From assembly GCF_026965555.1 (NCBI RefSeq), contig NZ_CP114040.1, forward strand, positions 2,170,001 to 2,234,000: a stretch of 64,000 nt of DNA, in the 5' to 3' direction. The translations under genes were made by a program, and so were the position numbers. Shown here piece by piece: positions 1-11,653 of the stretch. Below the pieces are notes generated by a model. The model was given only the letters and a program-made list of their open reading frames with translations. It did not search any database and was not told the DNA's origin. Origin of the DNA: Nannocystis punicea (GTDB lineage Bacteria; Myxococcota_A; Polyangia; Nannocystales; Nannocystaceae). Each line of letters opens with the position of its first letter. Position 1 is the first letter of the stretch.

Positions 1-1
1 G

Positions 2-274
2 CCGGCCCCGTGCACGATCAAGGTCGACCCGTTCGAGGAGGTTGTCGGCGACGCCGCCACCTGTCCCGCGAGCCAGAACGCCGCCGACATGCGCGTGGTC
101 GTGAAGTCGGCCGGGCGCTGGCAGATCGAGGCCCGCGCGCTCACCGACACCGGCTACGTCGGCCGCTGCTTCGGCCCCGGCACCGAGGAGGTCACTCTGG
201 TGACGAAGGCCCAGGTCGAGGCCGGCGCGAGCATCCCCGTGAGCCCGCGCGCCGGCCCGTGCCCGTCGCCGTGA
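2..274 (+). CDS. C-terminal end of an unknown protein (5' end outside window)
   Basis: Frame 2 is open from the first base of the window to a TGA at 272-274 and has the G/C third-position bias of the real genes here. About 90 residues are visible. They contain three cysteines and a stretch reading like an extracellular beta-rich domain (a GRWQIEARA segment, then GYVGRCFGPG and EEVTLVTKAQ), ending in a Pro-rich tail. An internal ATG at 89 is in frame, but the coding bias extends upstream of it, so I treat the gene as truncated by the window edge. I do not recognise the family and infer no function. Confidence 0.5.
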   Translation, partial: PAPCTIKVDPFEEVVGDAATCPASQNAADMRVVVKSAGRWQIEARALTDTGYVGRCFGPGTEEVTLVTKAQVEAGASIPVSPRAGPCPSP

Positions 275-601
275 GCGCCCGGGGGACCGGGCGGCGCCGA
301 CGCGAGCGGGCGGGCGGCACGGACGAGGCTGCCGGAGCGCTCGACAGATCCGGCCGCGTCGAGGCGCCGGACCGGCTCACGCCGTAAATCACTCGGGTCG
401 TCGACGCGGCGACGCGATGACTTGCGCGGGCGCCGATCCTCCCACGCCCCCGGGTGTCGAGGTGTCCGCGGCGGGCGGTGCTCCGGCGCAGTGAAGCCGC
501 GGCGTGGCGGGGAGCGACGGCCATGTGCCGGTCGAACCGCGCAGGCCGCCAGCGCGGGTCGGCCGACTGGGCGCGACGCGGGCGGTGACCGGCGAGCGCT
601 G

Positions 602-630
602 CCCGCCTGGGCCCCGGAGCGGGTTTTTCT
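602..630 (+). terminator. Hairpin plus T5 run upstream of leuS
   Basis: CCCGC at 602-606 can pair with GCGGG at 619-623, and TTTTTCTT follows, which is a rare T run for this DNA. The upstream gene ends 330 bp earlier and leuS starts 40 bp later, so this could be a late terminator or a leader attenuator. GCGGGC at 578-583 can pair with GCCCGC at 601-606, which would exclude the terminator stem. No convincing T-box sequence was found. The rest of 275-669 holds no gene I can support. Confidence 0.45.
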
Positions 631-669
631 TGGCAATCGCGCGCGCTCGGCTTAGCGTTGCGGCGCGCC

Positions 670-3318
<2,649 letters not shown>

Positions 3319-3379
3319 GCCACCCCGGTGAACCTTCCTTCACTGGACAGGGCAGGGATTCTGCCCGCAAAAACCCGGC

Positions 3380-4882
3380 ATGCACCTCACCCTTCTCTGC
3401 GGGTTCATCGCCCTCGCCTCTCCGGGGCCCTGGGAGCCGACGCCGGCGGCCGATGTCCCGCCGGCCCCGAGCGGCTCCGCCGGTGAGGCGCCGCCAGCGG
3501 CTTCGACCCCCGCGACCGAGGCGACCGGCCCTGCGAGCGCTGCTGCGCCGGCCGCGACCGCTCCGGCCGCTCCGGCTCCCGCCGCGGCGCCGGTGACGTC
3601 CGGCACACCGGCGCCCGCGGACAAGGCCGCAGCAGCCCCGGCGCCGGCTCCTGCCGCGCCCAAGCCGTCGAAGTGGGCGCCGCGGTGGGAGGCCGCGCGC
3701 CTGGCCGAGGACCCGATCACCGCCGACGGCCGCACCAAGTGGCGCCCCGGCGTCGGCGTCGAGGTCGCGAGCGCCAGCGGCCGCTTCTCGCTGGCTTTCA
3801 ACGCCTTCATGCAGCTGCAAGCGGTCGCGTTGCACGTGCCCGGCCAGCCCGGCACCGATCAAGCCCCCGGCGCCGCCGAGCACACCGACTTCTCGCTGCA
3901 GTTCCGGCGCGCGCGCGTGTGGCTGAGCGGCAACGTGTTCACCAAGAACATCAAGTACCGCATCACCCTCACGTTCTCGCCGGTCGAGCTCGGGTTCAAG
4001 GACGGCGTCCCGCACCGCTCGCCGATCCTCGACTGGTTCTTCACCCTCGACCGCTTCCGCGACTTCACCCTCGTCGTCGGCCAGTACAAGGTCCCCTACA
4101 ACCACCAGCGCATGAACAAGATCACTGCGCTGCAGTTCGTCGATCGTTCGCTGGCCAACAACGAGTTCACCTTCGACCGCGACATCGGCCTCGACCTGCG
4201 CTCGAAGGACATCGCCGGGCTCGGCAAGCTGCGCTACTACCTCGGCGTCTACCTCGGCGACGGCATCGCCAAGTACGGCCCGAGCAACTTCGGCCTGATG
4301 TACCTCGGGCGCTTCGAGGTGCTGCCGTTCGGCCAGTACGACGACCTCGAGGAGTCGGACCTCGACCGCAGCATGAAGCCGCGCATGTTGATCGGCGCCG
4401 CCTACGGCTTCATCGATCGCGACCCGCACGACAACCACGGCTTCGGCGGCGCCATCCCGGCCGACGGCGGCTTCACCAGCACGCACAACGCGACCGCCGA
4501 TCTCAGTTTCCGGATCGCCGGTTTCTCGCTCGACAGCGCGTTCTTCTGGCGGAATGGTTGGCGGATCCCCGGCAACGCGGTCGATCTCATGGGTCAGCCG
4601 ATCACCCCCACGGCCGCGCGCAACGGCATCGGCTACTTCGCGCAGGCCGGCTACTTGATCCCGTACACCCCGCTCGAGCTGGGCGTGCGCTACGGCGGCT
4701 CGCGCGGGATCGCGGGGCGCTACGGTACGAGCTTGCCCGATCAGACCGAGGTGGGCGGCGTGGTGAACGTGTTCTTCGCCCGTCACTTCCTCAAGCTGCA
4801 GCTCGACTATCTGCGCCTTTACAGCTCGGCGATCACCGGGCCGATGGACCAGGTGCGGCTTCAGCTGCAGGCCACGTTCTGA
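3380..4882 (+). CDS. Outer-membrane porin, phosphate-selective O/P-like
   Basis: The protein has 500 residues. An N-terminal hydrophobic signal (MHLTLLCGFIALASPGP) is followed by roughly 75 Pro/Ala-rich residues, then a long domain of alternating polar and hydrophobic strands ending in Phe, as expected of an outer-membrane beta-barrel. The segments FRRARVWLSGNVFTKNIKYR, VVGQYKVPYNHQRMNKI and NNEFTFDRDIGLDL resemble the OprO/OprP porin family (established family features). It probably forms a channel for small anions or other solutes, but substrate choice cannot be read from sequence. It starts 61 bp after leuS in the same direction. The Pro/Ala linker is unusual for an E. coli-type porin and may cross periplasm or peptidoglycan (inference). 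Confidence 0.82.
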   Translation: MHLTLLCGFIALASPGPWEPTPAADVPPAPSGSAGEAPPAASTPATEATGPASAAAPAATAPAAPAPAAAPVTSGTPAPADKAAAAPAPAPAAPKPSKWAPRWEAARLAEDPITADGRTKWRPGVGVEVASASGRFSLAFNAFMQLQAVALHVPGQPGTDQAPGAAEHTDFSLQFRRARVWLSGNVFTKNIKYRITLTFSPVELGFKDGVPHRSPILDWFFTLDRFRDFTLVVGQYKVPYNHQRMNKITALQFVDRSLANNEFTFDRDIGLDLRSKDIAGLGKLRYYLGVYLGDGIAKYGPSNFGLMYLGRFEVLPFGQYDDLEESDLDRSMKPRMLIGAAYGFIDRDPHDNHGFGGAIPADGGFTSTHNATADLSFRIAGFSLDSAFFWRNGWRIPGNAVDLMGQPITPTAARNGIGYFAQAGYLIPYTPLELGVRYGGSRGIAGRYGTSLPDQTEVGGVVNVFFARHFLKLQLDYLRLYSSAITGPMDQVRLQLQATF

Positions 4883-5129
4883 GCACGGGCGTGCGCGCGG
4901 ACGAAGGCGCGCTCGGGGTGTGCTTCAGTGGCCGGCGGGCGCGCCGCCCGTGCTGTCACAGTGATGCGGCCGCATGCGATAATCGTGAGTTCCCTCGCCC
5001 ATATTCGTGGGTGTGGGGACGGAATGCCTCACGCGAGCGCGCCACGAATTTCCGTGGCGCTACGCTGCGTGCATGTGCGATGGTGGCACGAAGGACTGCT
5101 CGCGCGGCACGGCCCGCCAGGGAGCTCAA

Positions 5130-6611
5130 ATGACCATTCAGCGTTCACACTTACAGCGCCTCACCGTCCTCTCCGCGCTCGGGCTCGCGCTCTCCGGTTG
5201 CGGTGACGACAAGGGAGACAGCGACAGCGTCTCGTCGAATCCGATGACCGGCATCGCCGGCGGCCTGACGCTCACCTCGGGGCCGGACTCCGAGGGCACG
5301 ACCTCGATCACGCCGCCGACGACCACGGGGATGAAGTTCGACCTGCCGCCGGACGACTCGTCGGCGAACGGCTGCGGGACCGACATGGCGTGCAACCTGC
5401 TCGACGTGCTGTTCGTGATCGACAACTCGGGCACGATGGGCGAGGAGCAGAAGAACCTCGCGGCCAACTTCCCGTACCTGATCGAAAAGCTGCGCAACGT
5501 CAAGGACGAGAACGACCAGCCGGTCAACGCGAACATCAACATCATGGTGACCACGACCGACTTCGGTCACCCGCTGTGTTCGCCGTTCGAGAAGCCGGAC
5601 TACGACCCGGCCAAGGGCGCGCCGATCAACACCGCCTGCGTCGACCGCCTCGGCCGCTTCACCGGCCTCGGCGGCAATCCGGTCATGGTCCCCGAGGCGT
5701 GCACCAACGGCTGCAAGGGCTCGGTGGTCCCGTCCGACACGTTCATCAACTTCCAGCTCGACCAGAACAACATCCTCAACGCCGACCCGAACGGCGGCGA
5801 CCCGGTGGCGCAGGCGCTGTCCTGCATCGGCCCGCAGGGCATCGACGGCTGCGGCATGGAGGCGCCGCTCGAGACGATGCTGCAGGCGCTCGACCCGAAC
5901 AAGCCGTGGAACCAGGGCGCCAAGCCGTTCCTCCGCGACGGCGCGGTGCTGGCGATCATCGTCATGACGGACGAGGCCGAGTGCTCGGTCAAGGACTACA
6001 AGTACTTCGACCCGCAGCTCGCCGGCGACCCGATGTTCAACCAGTACTGGGAGGACGCGCCGAACATGCCGGGCGTCAAGGACGAGCCGACCAGCGCGGT
6101 GTGCTTCAACGCCGGCGTGTCGTGCGTCGACGCCAACGCCGACGGCATCTACGAGAGCTGCATGTCCGAGGACAAGGGCGTGCTGCAGCCGCTGTCGCGC
6201 TACATCGGCTACCTCAAGACCGTCCTGGTCGAGCAGCAGCACAAGGAGGTCATCATGCTCGGCATCCTCGGCGTGCCGAAGGTGACCGCGCACAACATGG
6301 ATCCCCCGTTCGAGCCGACCGCCGGCGGCGTGTTCGACCTCGTCTACCGCGTGTGGAACCAGGCCGACATCCTGCCGGGCGACACCGACACCCCGGCGCA
6401 GAAGGAGTACGACTTCGGCATCGGGCCCGGCTGCACCGACCCGGCCACCGGTCAGGCGATCCCCAACACCCGCGTCATCGACGTGTGCCAGTCGCTCAAC
6501 TACGACGACAAGGTCCGCTGCTGCATCGAGTCGATCTGCGACGACGACTTCTCCGACGCGATCAACTGCCTCGCCGGCATCCTCCGCGAGACCCTCGAGA
6601 CGCCGGGCTGA
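5130..6611 (+). CDS. VWA-domain lipoprotein
   Basis: The protein has 493 residues. The start at ATG 5130 follows a GGGAG ribosome-binding sequence and gives a clean lipoprotein signal, MTIQRSHLQRLTVLSALGLA then LSGC, with the lipid-bearing Cys at residue 24. A Thr/Gly/Ser-rich linker of about 60 residues precedes a von Willebrand A-like domain that opens with LLDVLFVIDNSGTMGEEQK. The metal-ion site therefore reads DNSGT, close to the usual DxSxS. Many cysteines follow (for example VRCCIESICDDD), suggesting disulfides in an exported domain. A later strand carries IIVMTDEAECS. The role is probably surface adhesion or complex assembly. Two related proteins lie at 21718-23268 and 35059-36231. Nothing I can support lies in 4883-5129. 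Confidence 0.85.
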   Translation: MTIQRSHLQRLTVLSALGLALSGCGDDKGDSDSVSSNPMTGIAGGLTLTSGPDSEGTTSITPPTTTGMKFDLPPDDSSANGCGTDMACNLLDVLFVIDNSGTMGEEQKNLAANFPYLIEKLRNVKDENDQPVNANINIMVTTTDFGHPLCSPFEKPDYDPAKGAPINTACVDRLGRFTGLGGNPVMVPEACTNGCKGSVVPSDTFINFQLDQNNILNADPNGGDPVAQALSCIGPQGIDGCGMEAPLETMLQALDPNKPWNQGAKPFLRDGAVLAIIVMTDEAECSVKDYKYFDPQLAGDPMFNQYWEDAPNMPGVKDEPTSAVCFNAGVSCVDANADGIYESCMSEDKGVLQPLSRYIGYLKTVLVEQQHKEVIMLGILGVPKVTAHNMDPPFEPTAGGVFDLVYRVWNQADILPGDTDTPAQKEYDFGIGPGCTDPATGQAIPNTRVIDVCQSLNYDDKVRCCIESICDDDFSDAINCLAGILRETLETPG

Positions 6612-6647
6612 GCCCGTGCCGCCGCCCCGCGCGGGCGTGACGCGAAG

Positions 6648-6684
6648 AGCCCCGCTCGCGGCGACGCGGCGGGGCTTCTGCTTT
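6648..6684 (+). terminator. Rho-independent-type terminator after the VWA gene
   Basis: AGCCCCGC at 6648-6655 pairs perfectly with GCGGGGCT at 6669-6676 around a 13-nt GC-rich loop, and TCTGCTTT follows. It lies 36 bp past the VWA stop codon and just before a run of 14-bp repeat units. Confidence 0.6.
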
Positions 6685-6708
6685 GGGGCCCGAGCGAGCC
6701 CGGGATGG

Positions 6709-6768
6709 TGTCTCTCGGGACTTGCCCGAGAGGACATGTTCAAACGTACATGGCGCGAGGGACATCCC
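6709..6768 (+). repeat. 14-bp palindromic repeat array (about 4 units)
   Basis: Units begin at 6709, 6723, 6737 and 6751, exactly 14 bp apart, with remnants GGACT, GGACA, TACA and GGACA closing them. The array sits between the 3' ends of two convergent genes, immediately after a conventional terminator. Confidence 0.75.
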
Positions 6769-6784
6769 CTCGCCAGCCGATCGC

Positions 6785-7402
6785 TCAGGCGATCACGGCG
6801 GTGGGGTCGAGCTTGCGCAGGTAGCCGGCCCCGTGGCGGGTGATCTTGACGCGGCGCTTGACCCCGGTGCCCTCGATATGGATGTAGCCGCGGGTCCGGA
6901 GGTTGCGGAGGATCAGGCGCACCTGGTCGGAGGCGAGGCCGGTGGCCTGCACGAGCTCGGGCTCGCGGCGGCCGGTCTTCTGGCGCACGAGGGCGCGGAG
7001 CAGGCGGAGGTCGCCGTCGGGCGCGTCGGCGCGGCGGCGGATGACGGCCGAGCCGGCGTCGAGGTCGAGCAGCGGGTTGCCGTCCTCGTCGAACTGCGGC
7101 TCGCTGGCCTTGGCGGCGGCGGCAGCGGCAGCGGCGGCCGCAGCCGCGGCGCCGAGCGGGTCGACCGAGCGCGGGCGGTCCTTGACCAGGTCGATGAGCT
7201 CCTGGACGGTGAAATGGTCGAGCACCGGGGCGAGGGCCTGGTTCTGCCGCGTCACCTCGACCAGCTCGCCGAGCGTGACGGTGCTCGGCAGCTGCTTGAT
7301 GACATCGACGAATACCTCGCGCAGGGACTCGGCCCAGGCGTCACGGAGCGGCTCGTGCCGTTCTTCCACAAGGCCCGAAGGGCCGGGGGGCAGATTGTTC
7401 AC
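6785..7402 (-). CDS. Winged-helix DNA-binding regulator with poly-Ala linker
   Basis: The protein has 205 residues. GTG at 7402 is chosen because GAGG lies 8 nt upstream on this strand and the helical N-terminus follows. Residues 1-85 are helical (ESLREVFVDVIKQLPSTVTL, then ELIDLVKDRPRS). A run of about 13 alanines forms a linker. The C-terminal 75 residues look like a winged helix: DLRLLRALVRQKTGRRE, VQATGLASDQVRLILRNL and RGYIHIEGTGVKRRVKIT. The fold suggests a transcriptional regulator or nucleoid-type protein. It is divergent from purL across 243 bp, so local regulation of purine genes is possible, but nothing shows it directly. The poly-Ala run uses mixed Ala codons, so it is selected or old rather than a fresh triplet expansion. 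Confidence 0.7.
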   Translation of the reverse strand: MNNLPPGPSGLVEERHEPLRDAWAESLREVFVDVIKQLPSTVTLGELVEVTRQNQALAPVLDHFTVQELIDLVKDRPRSVDPLGAAAAAAAAAAAAAKASEPQFDEDGNPLLDLDAGSAVIRRRADAPDGDLRLLRALVRQKTGRREPELVQATGLASDQVRLILRNLRTRGYIHIEGTGVKRRVKITRHGAGYLRKLDPTAVIA

Positions 7403-7645
7403 AGATGAACCTCGGGACGGTATCGAAGCCCATACGGGCCATGCCGACGCCACACGGATCACAACGAGCGAGCGACTCGTCACGGCGACGGTGTCGCCGG
7501 ACCAGACACTCCAAAAGGCGTCAGCCTTATGAGAACTCTTGCATGACGGGATCGCCGTTGTCAAGGCCGGGCCTTGCGGAAACTCCGCTTTAGCCAGCCG
7601 AAGGCGCGATTGACAGCGGAGTGGTCCTGCGCCAAGCAAGGCCCC
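7403..7645. promoter_or_regulatory. Divergent intergenic region, regulator / purL
   Basis: This stretch lies between two divergently transcribed genes and should contain both promoters. It is less GC-rich than the surrounding genes (for example AGCCTTATGAGAACTCTTGC near 7524). I could not assign -35/-10 boxes or an operator with confidence. Confidence 0.4.
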
Positions 7646-10600
7646 GTGGCCCAGAGACCCGCGGAGCATCCACGAGAGACGGTCCCCGAGCTCTGCACGT
7701 ACCGGCTCGAGATCGCCGTGAGGCCGGACCTGAGCGACGCGCTGGCGACGGCGACCGGTGCGCAGCTCGCGGGCCTGCGCCCGACCGGCCTGCGGACGCG
7801 CAAGGTCTATCTCCTCGATCTCGACATCGGCCCGGCAGAGGCCGAAAGAGTGCTCGCGGCGCTCACCGATCCGGTCGCCGAGGTCGGTGCAGTGGGCGCC
7901 CTGGCCGACGACTTCGGCGCGCCCGCAGGCGCCGCCGGCGATCCGTGGCTGCTGACGATCGGCTTCCGTCCCGGCGTGACCGACAGCGTCGGCACCAGCG
8001 TCAAGCGGGCCGCAGAGGACTGCCTCGGCCGGCCCTTGCGCGGACACGTCTACACCGCGACGACCTACGTGTTTTGGGGCCTGGAGGCCGCCCAGGCCGA
8101 GCGAGCGGCGCGAGAGCTGCACAACCCGCTGATCGAGCGGGCCACGCTCGAGCGCTCGCCGCGGCCGCACGCGTTCGCGGTGCCGCGGGCCGGCGGGGCC
8201 CACGACGCGGTGGTCGCCACGGTGGCGCTGCGCGCGGCCGACGACGCGACGCTGATGCGGATCAGCACGCAGGGAATGCTCGCGCTGTCGCTCACGGAGA
8301 TGCGGGCGATCCAGCGTCACTTCGCGGGCCTCGGCCGCGACCCCACCGACGCCGAGCTCGAGTGCCTGGCGCAGACGTGGAGCGAGCACTGCAAGCACAA
8401 GATCTTCGCCGCGCCGATCGAATACACCGACCCGGCCGGGCGCACGCGGACGATCGAGCGCGGGCTGTTCCGCACGTACATCCGCGGCGCGACCGAGGCG
8501 GTCGCGGCGGCGCGCGCGACCGCCGACGGCGAGGCGCCGTTCCTCGTCTCGGTGTTCCACGACAACGCCGGCGTGGTCCGCTTCAGCGACGCGGATCACC
8601 TCGTGTACAAGGTCGAGACGCACAACTCGCCGTCGGCGCTCGACCCGTACGGCGGGGCGATGACGGGGATCGTCGGCGTCAATCGTGACAGCCTGGGCAC
8701 CGGCCTCGGCGCCGATCTCCTCACCAACGTCTGGGGCTATTGCTTCGGCGAGCCCGACTTCAACGGTCAGCTGCCGCCGGGGCTCATGCATCCGCGGAAG
8801 ATCCGCGAGGGCGTGCACCGCGGCGTCATCGACGGCGGCAATCAATCCGGCATCCCCTACAGCCGCGGCTGGGAGCTGTTCGACGCCCGCTACGCCGGCA
8901 AGCCGCTGGTCTATTGCGGCACCGTGGCCGTCATGCCGGTGACCTCGGCCGGGCGCCCGACCGCGAACAAGGTCGTGCGCGCCGGCGACGTCGTGGTCAT
9001 GCTCGGCGGCCGGATCGGCAAGGACGGCATCCACGGCGCGACCTTCTCGAGCGTCGAGCTCGACGAGTCCTCGCCGGTGCAGGCGGTCCAGATCGGCGAC
9101 CCGATCACGCAGAAGATGGTCGCCGACTTCCTCGCCGAGGCGCGCGCGCTCGGGCTCTACAGCGGCCTGACCGACAACGGCGCCGGCGGCCTGTCGTCGT
9201 CGATCGGCGAGATGGCCCAATTCACAGGCGGCGCCGACATCGACCTCGCCCTCGCGCCGCTCAAGTACCCCGGCCTGATGCCGTGGGAGGTCCTGATCTC
9301 CGAGGCCCAGGAGCGCATGACTCTGGCTGTCCCGAAGGACAGGCTCGAGGCGCTGCTCGAGCTGGCCCGCCGGCGCGAGGTCGAGGCCACCCCGCTCGGC
9401 GAATTCACGAGCGGCGGCCGCCTGCGCGCCACCTGGGCCGGCAAGCCCGTGCTCGACCTCGAGCTCGAGTTCCTCCACGAGGGCACCCCGCGGGTGCCGC
9501 TGCGCGCCCGCTGGAGCCCGCCGGCCCGGCCCGAGAGCGCGGCGGCGGCGGTGGCGGCGGTGCTCGGCGAGCCGCGCCTGGCCGCTGCGCCAGGTTCGAT
9601 CGGACAGGACCTCCTGGACATGCTCTCGCGGCCGAACATGGCCTCGAACGAGCACCTGGCCCGCCGCTACGACCACGAGGTCAAGGGCCTGTCGGTGGTC
9701 AAGCCGTGGGTCGGGGCGCGCCAGGACGTGCCGTCGACGGCGACGGTGATGCGCGCGCGCCACCTGCGGCCGGAGGGGGTGGTGCTGGCCGAGGGCGTGC
9801 ACCCGCACTACGGCGACCTCGACGCCGACGCGATGGCGCGCGCGTGCGTCGACGAGGCGGTGCGGCGGGCGCTGTGCGCGGGGGCGCGGATCGATCGGCT
9901 GGCGGCGCTCGACAACTTCTGCTGGCCGGACCCGGTGCAGAGCGAGAAGACGCCCGACGGCGAGCACAAGCTGGCCCAGCTGGTGCGCTGCTGCGAGGGC
10001 CTGCGGGCCGCGTGCGAGGCGTTCGGCGTGCCGCTCATCAGCGGCAAGGACTCGATGAAGAACGACGCCCACCTCGGCGGCGTGAAGATCTCGATCCCGC
10101 CGACCCTGCTGGTCTCGGTGATCGGCCAGATGCCCGATGTCCGCCGCGCCCTCGACCTCGCGCCGATCGCCGCCGACGACCTCGTGTTCGTGCTCGGCCC
10201 GACCGGCCGCCACCTCGGCGGCAGCGAGCTGGCGCGCCAGCGCGGGCTCACCCTGCCCGGGGTGCCGACCACCGACCTGGCGGCCGCGGCGGCCCGCTAC
10301 GCCGCCTTCGCCGCCGCCCGCGACGCCGGCCTGATCCGCTCGGCCCACGTCGCCGGCCGCGGCGGCCTGGCCGTGGCGCTGGCACACATGACCCTGGCCG
10401 GCGAGCTCGGGGTCGAGGCCGCAGTCACCGAAGGTCTCTTGCGACAGGTCCCGGAGGACATGCCCTTGACGCCAGCCGAGTTCCTGTTCAGCGAGAGCAC
10501 CGGCCGCATCGTCCTGACGTGCAAGCCGGCCGCCGCGGCCGAGCTGACCGCCCGCCTCGGCCCGCACGGGCTGCAGGCGCTGGGGCAGGTCGCCGCGCCG

Positions 10601-10753
10601 GGCCAGGACGGCGGCGGCTGGCTCCGCGTGCGCCGCGGCGAGCAGGTGCTGATCGACGTGACCGCGGCGGCGCTGCGCGAACGGTTCCGACCGGCGGCGG
10701 TCCACGGACCGCCGGCGCCGCTGCCGGCGCGGGCGCAGGAGGTGCGGCGATGA
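7646..10753 (+). CDS. purL: Phosphoribosylformylglycinamidine synthase, synthetase subunit
   Basis: The protein has 1035 residues from GTG 7646; the ORF is also open upstream to 7574, so the start is uncertain. It catalyses the ATP-dependent conversion of FGAR to FGAM in purine synthesis, using ammonia from the glutaminase encoded next (purQ). Residues about 15-170 contain two PurS-like segments (TYRLEIAVRPDLSD and PWLLTIGFRPGVTDSVGTSV), so PurS appears to be fused to PurL. The linker signature LAQTWSEHCKHK follows, then two AIRS-type ATP domains (VKVETHNSPSALDPYGGAMT; LISGKDSMKND). It ends in an ATGA overlap with purQ. Units of the 14-bp repeat lie inside near 9596-9640 and at 10431-10474, where they encode a loop reading LLRQVPEDMPLTPAE. 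Confidence 0.95.
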   Translation: MAQRPAEHPRETVPELCTYRLEIAVRPDLSDALATATGAQLAGLRPTGLRTRKVYLLDLDIGPAEAERVLAALTDPVAEVGAVGALADDFGAPAGAAGDPWLLTIGFRPGVTDSVGTSVKRAAEDCLGRPLRGHVYTATTYVFWGLEAAQAERAARELHNPLIERATLERSPRPHAFAVPRAGGAHDAVVATVALRAADDATLMRISTQGMLALSLTEMRAIQRHFAGLGRDPTDAELECLAQTWSEHCKHKIFAAPIEYTDPAGRTRTIERGLFRTYIRGATEAVAAARATADGEAPFLVSVFHDNAGVVRFSDADHLVYKVETHNSPSALDPYGGAMTGIVGVNRDSLGTGLGADLLTNVWGYCFGEPDFNGQLPPGLMHPRKIREGVHRGVIDGGNQSGIPYSRGWELFDARYAGKPLVYCGTVAVMPVTSAGRPTANKVVRAGDVVVMLGGRIGKDGIHGATFSSVELDESSPVQAVQIGDPITQKMVADFLAEARALGLYSGLTDNGAGGLSSSIGEMAQFTGGADIDLALAPLKYPGLMPWEVLISEAQERMTLAVPKDRLEALLELARRREVEATPLGEFTSGGRLRATWAGKPVLDLELEFLHEGTPRVPLRARWSPPARPESAAAAVAAVLGEPRLAAAPGSIGQDLLDMLSRPNMASNEHLARRYDHEVKGLSVVKPWVGARQDVPSTATVMRARHLRPEGVVLAEGVHPHYGDLDADAMARACVDEAVRRALCAGARIDRLAALDNFCWPDPVQSEKTPDGEHKLAQLVRCCEGLRAACEAFGVPLISGKDSMKNDAHLGGVKISIPPTLLVSVIGQMPDVRRALDLAPIAADDLVFVLGPTGRHLGGSELARQRGLTLPGVPTTDLAAAAARYAAFAAARDAGLIRSAHVAGRGGLAVALAHMTLAGELGVEAAVTEGLLRQVPEDMPLTPAEFLFSESTGRIVLTCKPAAAAELTARLGPHGLQALGQVAAPGQDGGGWLRVRRGEQVLIDVTAAALRERFRPAAVHGPPAPLPARAQEVRR
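10431..10474 (+). repeat. 14-bp repeat units inside purL
   Basis: Three units at 14-bp pitch (AAGGTC near 10431, ACAGGTCC near 10446, ACATGCCC near 10459) lie in frame within purL. They encode a loop between a helix and a conserved strand. Confidence 0.6.
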
Positions 10754-11574
10754 ACCCGCTGGTGATCGAGGCCGCCGCCGAGGTGCGCGCGCTGGTCCTG
10801 ACCGGCTACGGCCTCAACTGCGAGGCCGAGACCTGCGCCGCGCTGCAGACGATCGGCGCCCGCGTGACCGCGCGCCACGTCGCCGACGCGATCGCCGACG
10901 CCGACGCGCTGGCCGGCCACCAGCTGGTGGTGTTCATCGGCGGCTTCAGCTTCGGCGACCACATCGCCAGCGGCCGGGTGTTCGCCAACCGCCTGCGCTA
11001 TCGCATGGGCGAGCGGCTGCTGCGCCACGTGGACGACGGCGGGCTGGTGCTGGGGATCTGCAACGGCTTCCAGACGATCGTGAAGCTCGGCCTGCTGCCG
11101 GGCCTCGAGCCGGGGCTGAAGCCGCGGGTGTCGCTGGTGATGAACGACCGCCTCGGCTACTGGGACGCGTGGGTCCGCCTGGCGGTCGATCGCGACAGCC
11201 CGTGCGTGTTCACCCGCGACCTGCCGCCGACCATCGAGCTGCCGAGCCGCCACGGCGAGGGCAAGCTGGTCTTCGAGGAAGGTCCCTTGCGACAGGTCCT
11301 CGAGGACAGGCACCTCGTCCCGGTGCGCTACGCCGACGAGGCCGGGGCGGCGACCGAGCGCTGGCCCGACAACCCCGACGGCTCGCCCGGCGGGATCGCC
11401 GGCCTGTGCGACCCGAGCGGCCGCGTGTTCGGCCTGATGCCCCACCCCGAAGCGTACATGTACCCGGAGAACCACCCGCACTGGATCGCCCAGCGCGAGG
11501 CCGGGACGCTGCCGGAGCACGGCCTCGGCCTCCACCTGCTGGCCGGCGGCGTGCGAGCGATCGCCTCGCGCTGA
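10750..11574 (+). CDS. purQ: FGAM synthase glutaminase subunit
   Basis: The protein has 274 residues and belongs to the class I glutamine amidotransferases. It hydrolyses glutamine and passes ammonia to PurL. The nucleophile Cys is in GLVLGICNGFQTIVKLG, and the His-Glu pair is in LMPHPEAYMYPENHPHW. ATG 10750 overlaps the purL stop by 4 bp (ATGA), so the two are translationally coupled and made in equal amounts. At 11265-11316 a 14-bp repeat run encodes an extra loop (EEGPLRQVLEDRHLV) after the GEGK motif. That peptide resembles the loop the same repeat encodes in purL. The split glutaminase plus PurS-PurL arrangement differs from the single long PurL of enteric bacteria. Confidence 0.95.
   Translation: MNPLVIEAAAEVRALVLTGYGLNCEAETCAALQTIGARVTARHVADAIADADALAGHQLVVFIGGFSFGDHIASGRVFANRLRYRMGERLLRHVDDGGLVLGICNGFQTIVKLGLLPGLEPGLKPRVSLVMNDRLGYWDAWVRLAVDRDSPCVFTRDLPPTIELPSRHGEGKLVFEEGPLRQVLEDRHLVPVRYADEAGAATERWPDNPDGSPGGIAGLCDPSGRVFGLMPHPEAYMYPENHPHWIAQREAGTLPEHGLGLHLLAGGVRAIASR
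11265..11316 (+). repeat. 14-bp repeat units inside purQ
   Basis: Units at 11267, 11281, 11295 and 11309 (CTGGTCTT, AAGGTCCC, CAGGTCCT, CAGGCACC) keep an exact 14-bp pitch within the coding frame. They encode a loop with alternating acidic and basic residues. Confidence 0.65.
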
Positions 11575-11589
11575 GCGCGACCCAGAGCA

Positions 11590-11645
11590 TGCCCTGAAAG
11601 GCATGTCTGAACAGACATGTCGTCATGGACATGTCCGTTCAGACC
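11590..11645 (+). repeat. 14-bp palindromic repeat array (4 units)
   Basis: Units start at 11590, 11604, 11618 and 11632 with cores GGCATGTC, GACATGTC and GACATGTC. The array fills most of the gap between convergent purQ and the IgGFc-type gene, starting 15 bp past the purQ stop. Confidence 0.85.
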
Positions 11646-11653
11646 GACGCCGG

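Noticed and set aside
578..630. T-box riboswitch before leuS
   Set aside because: The T-box-like stretch has an extra base and lacks the T needed to pair with the tRNA 3' end. Only a simple attenuator remains possible.
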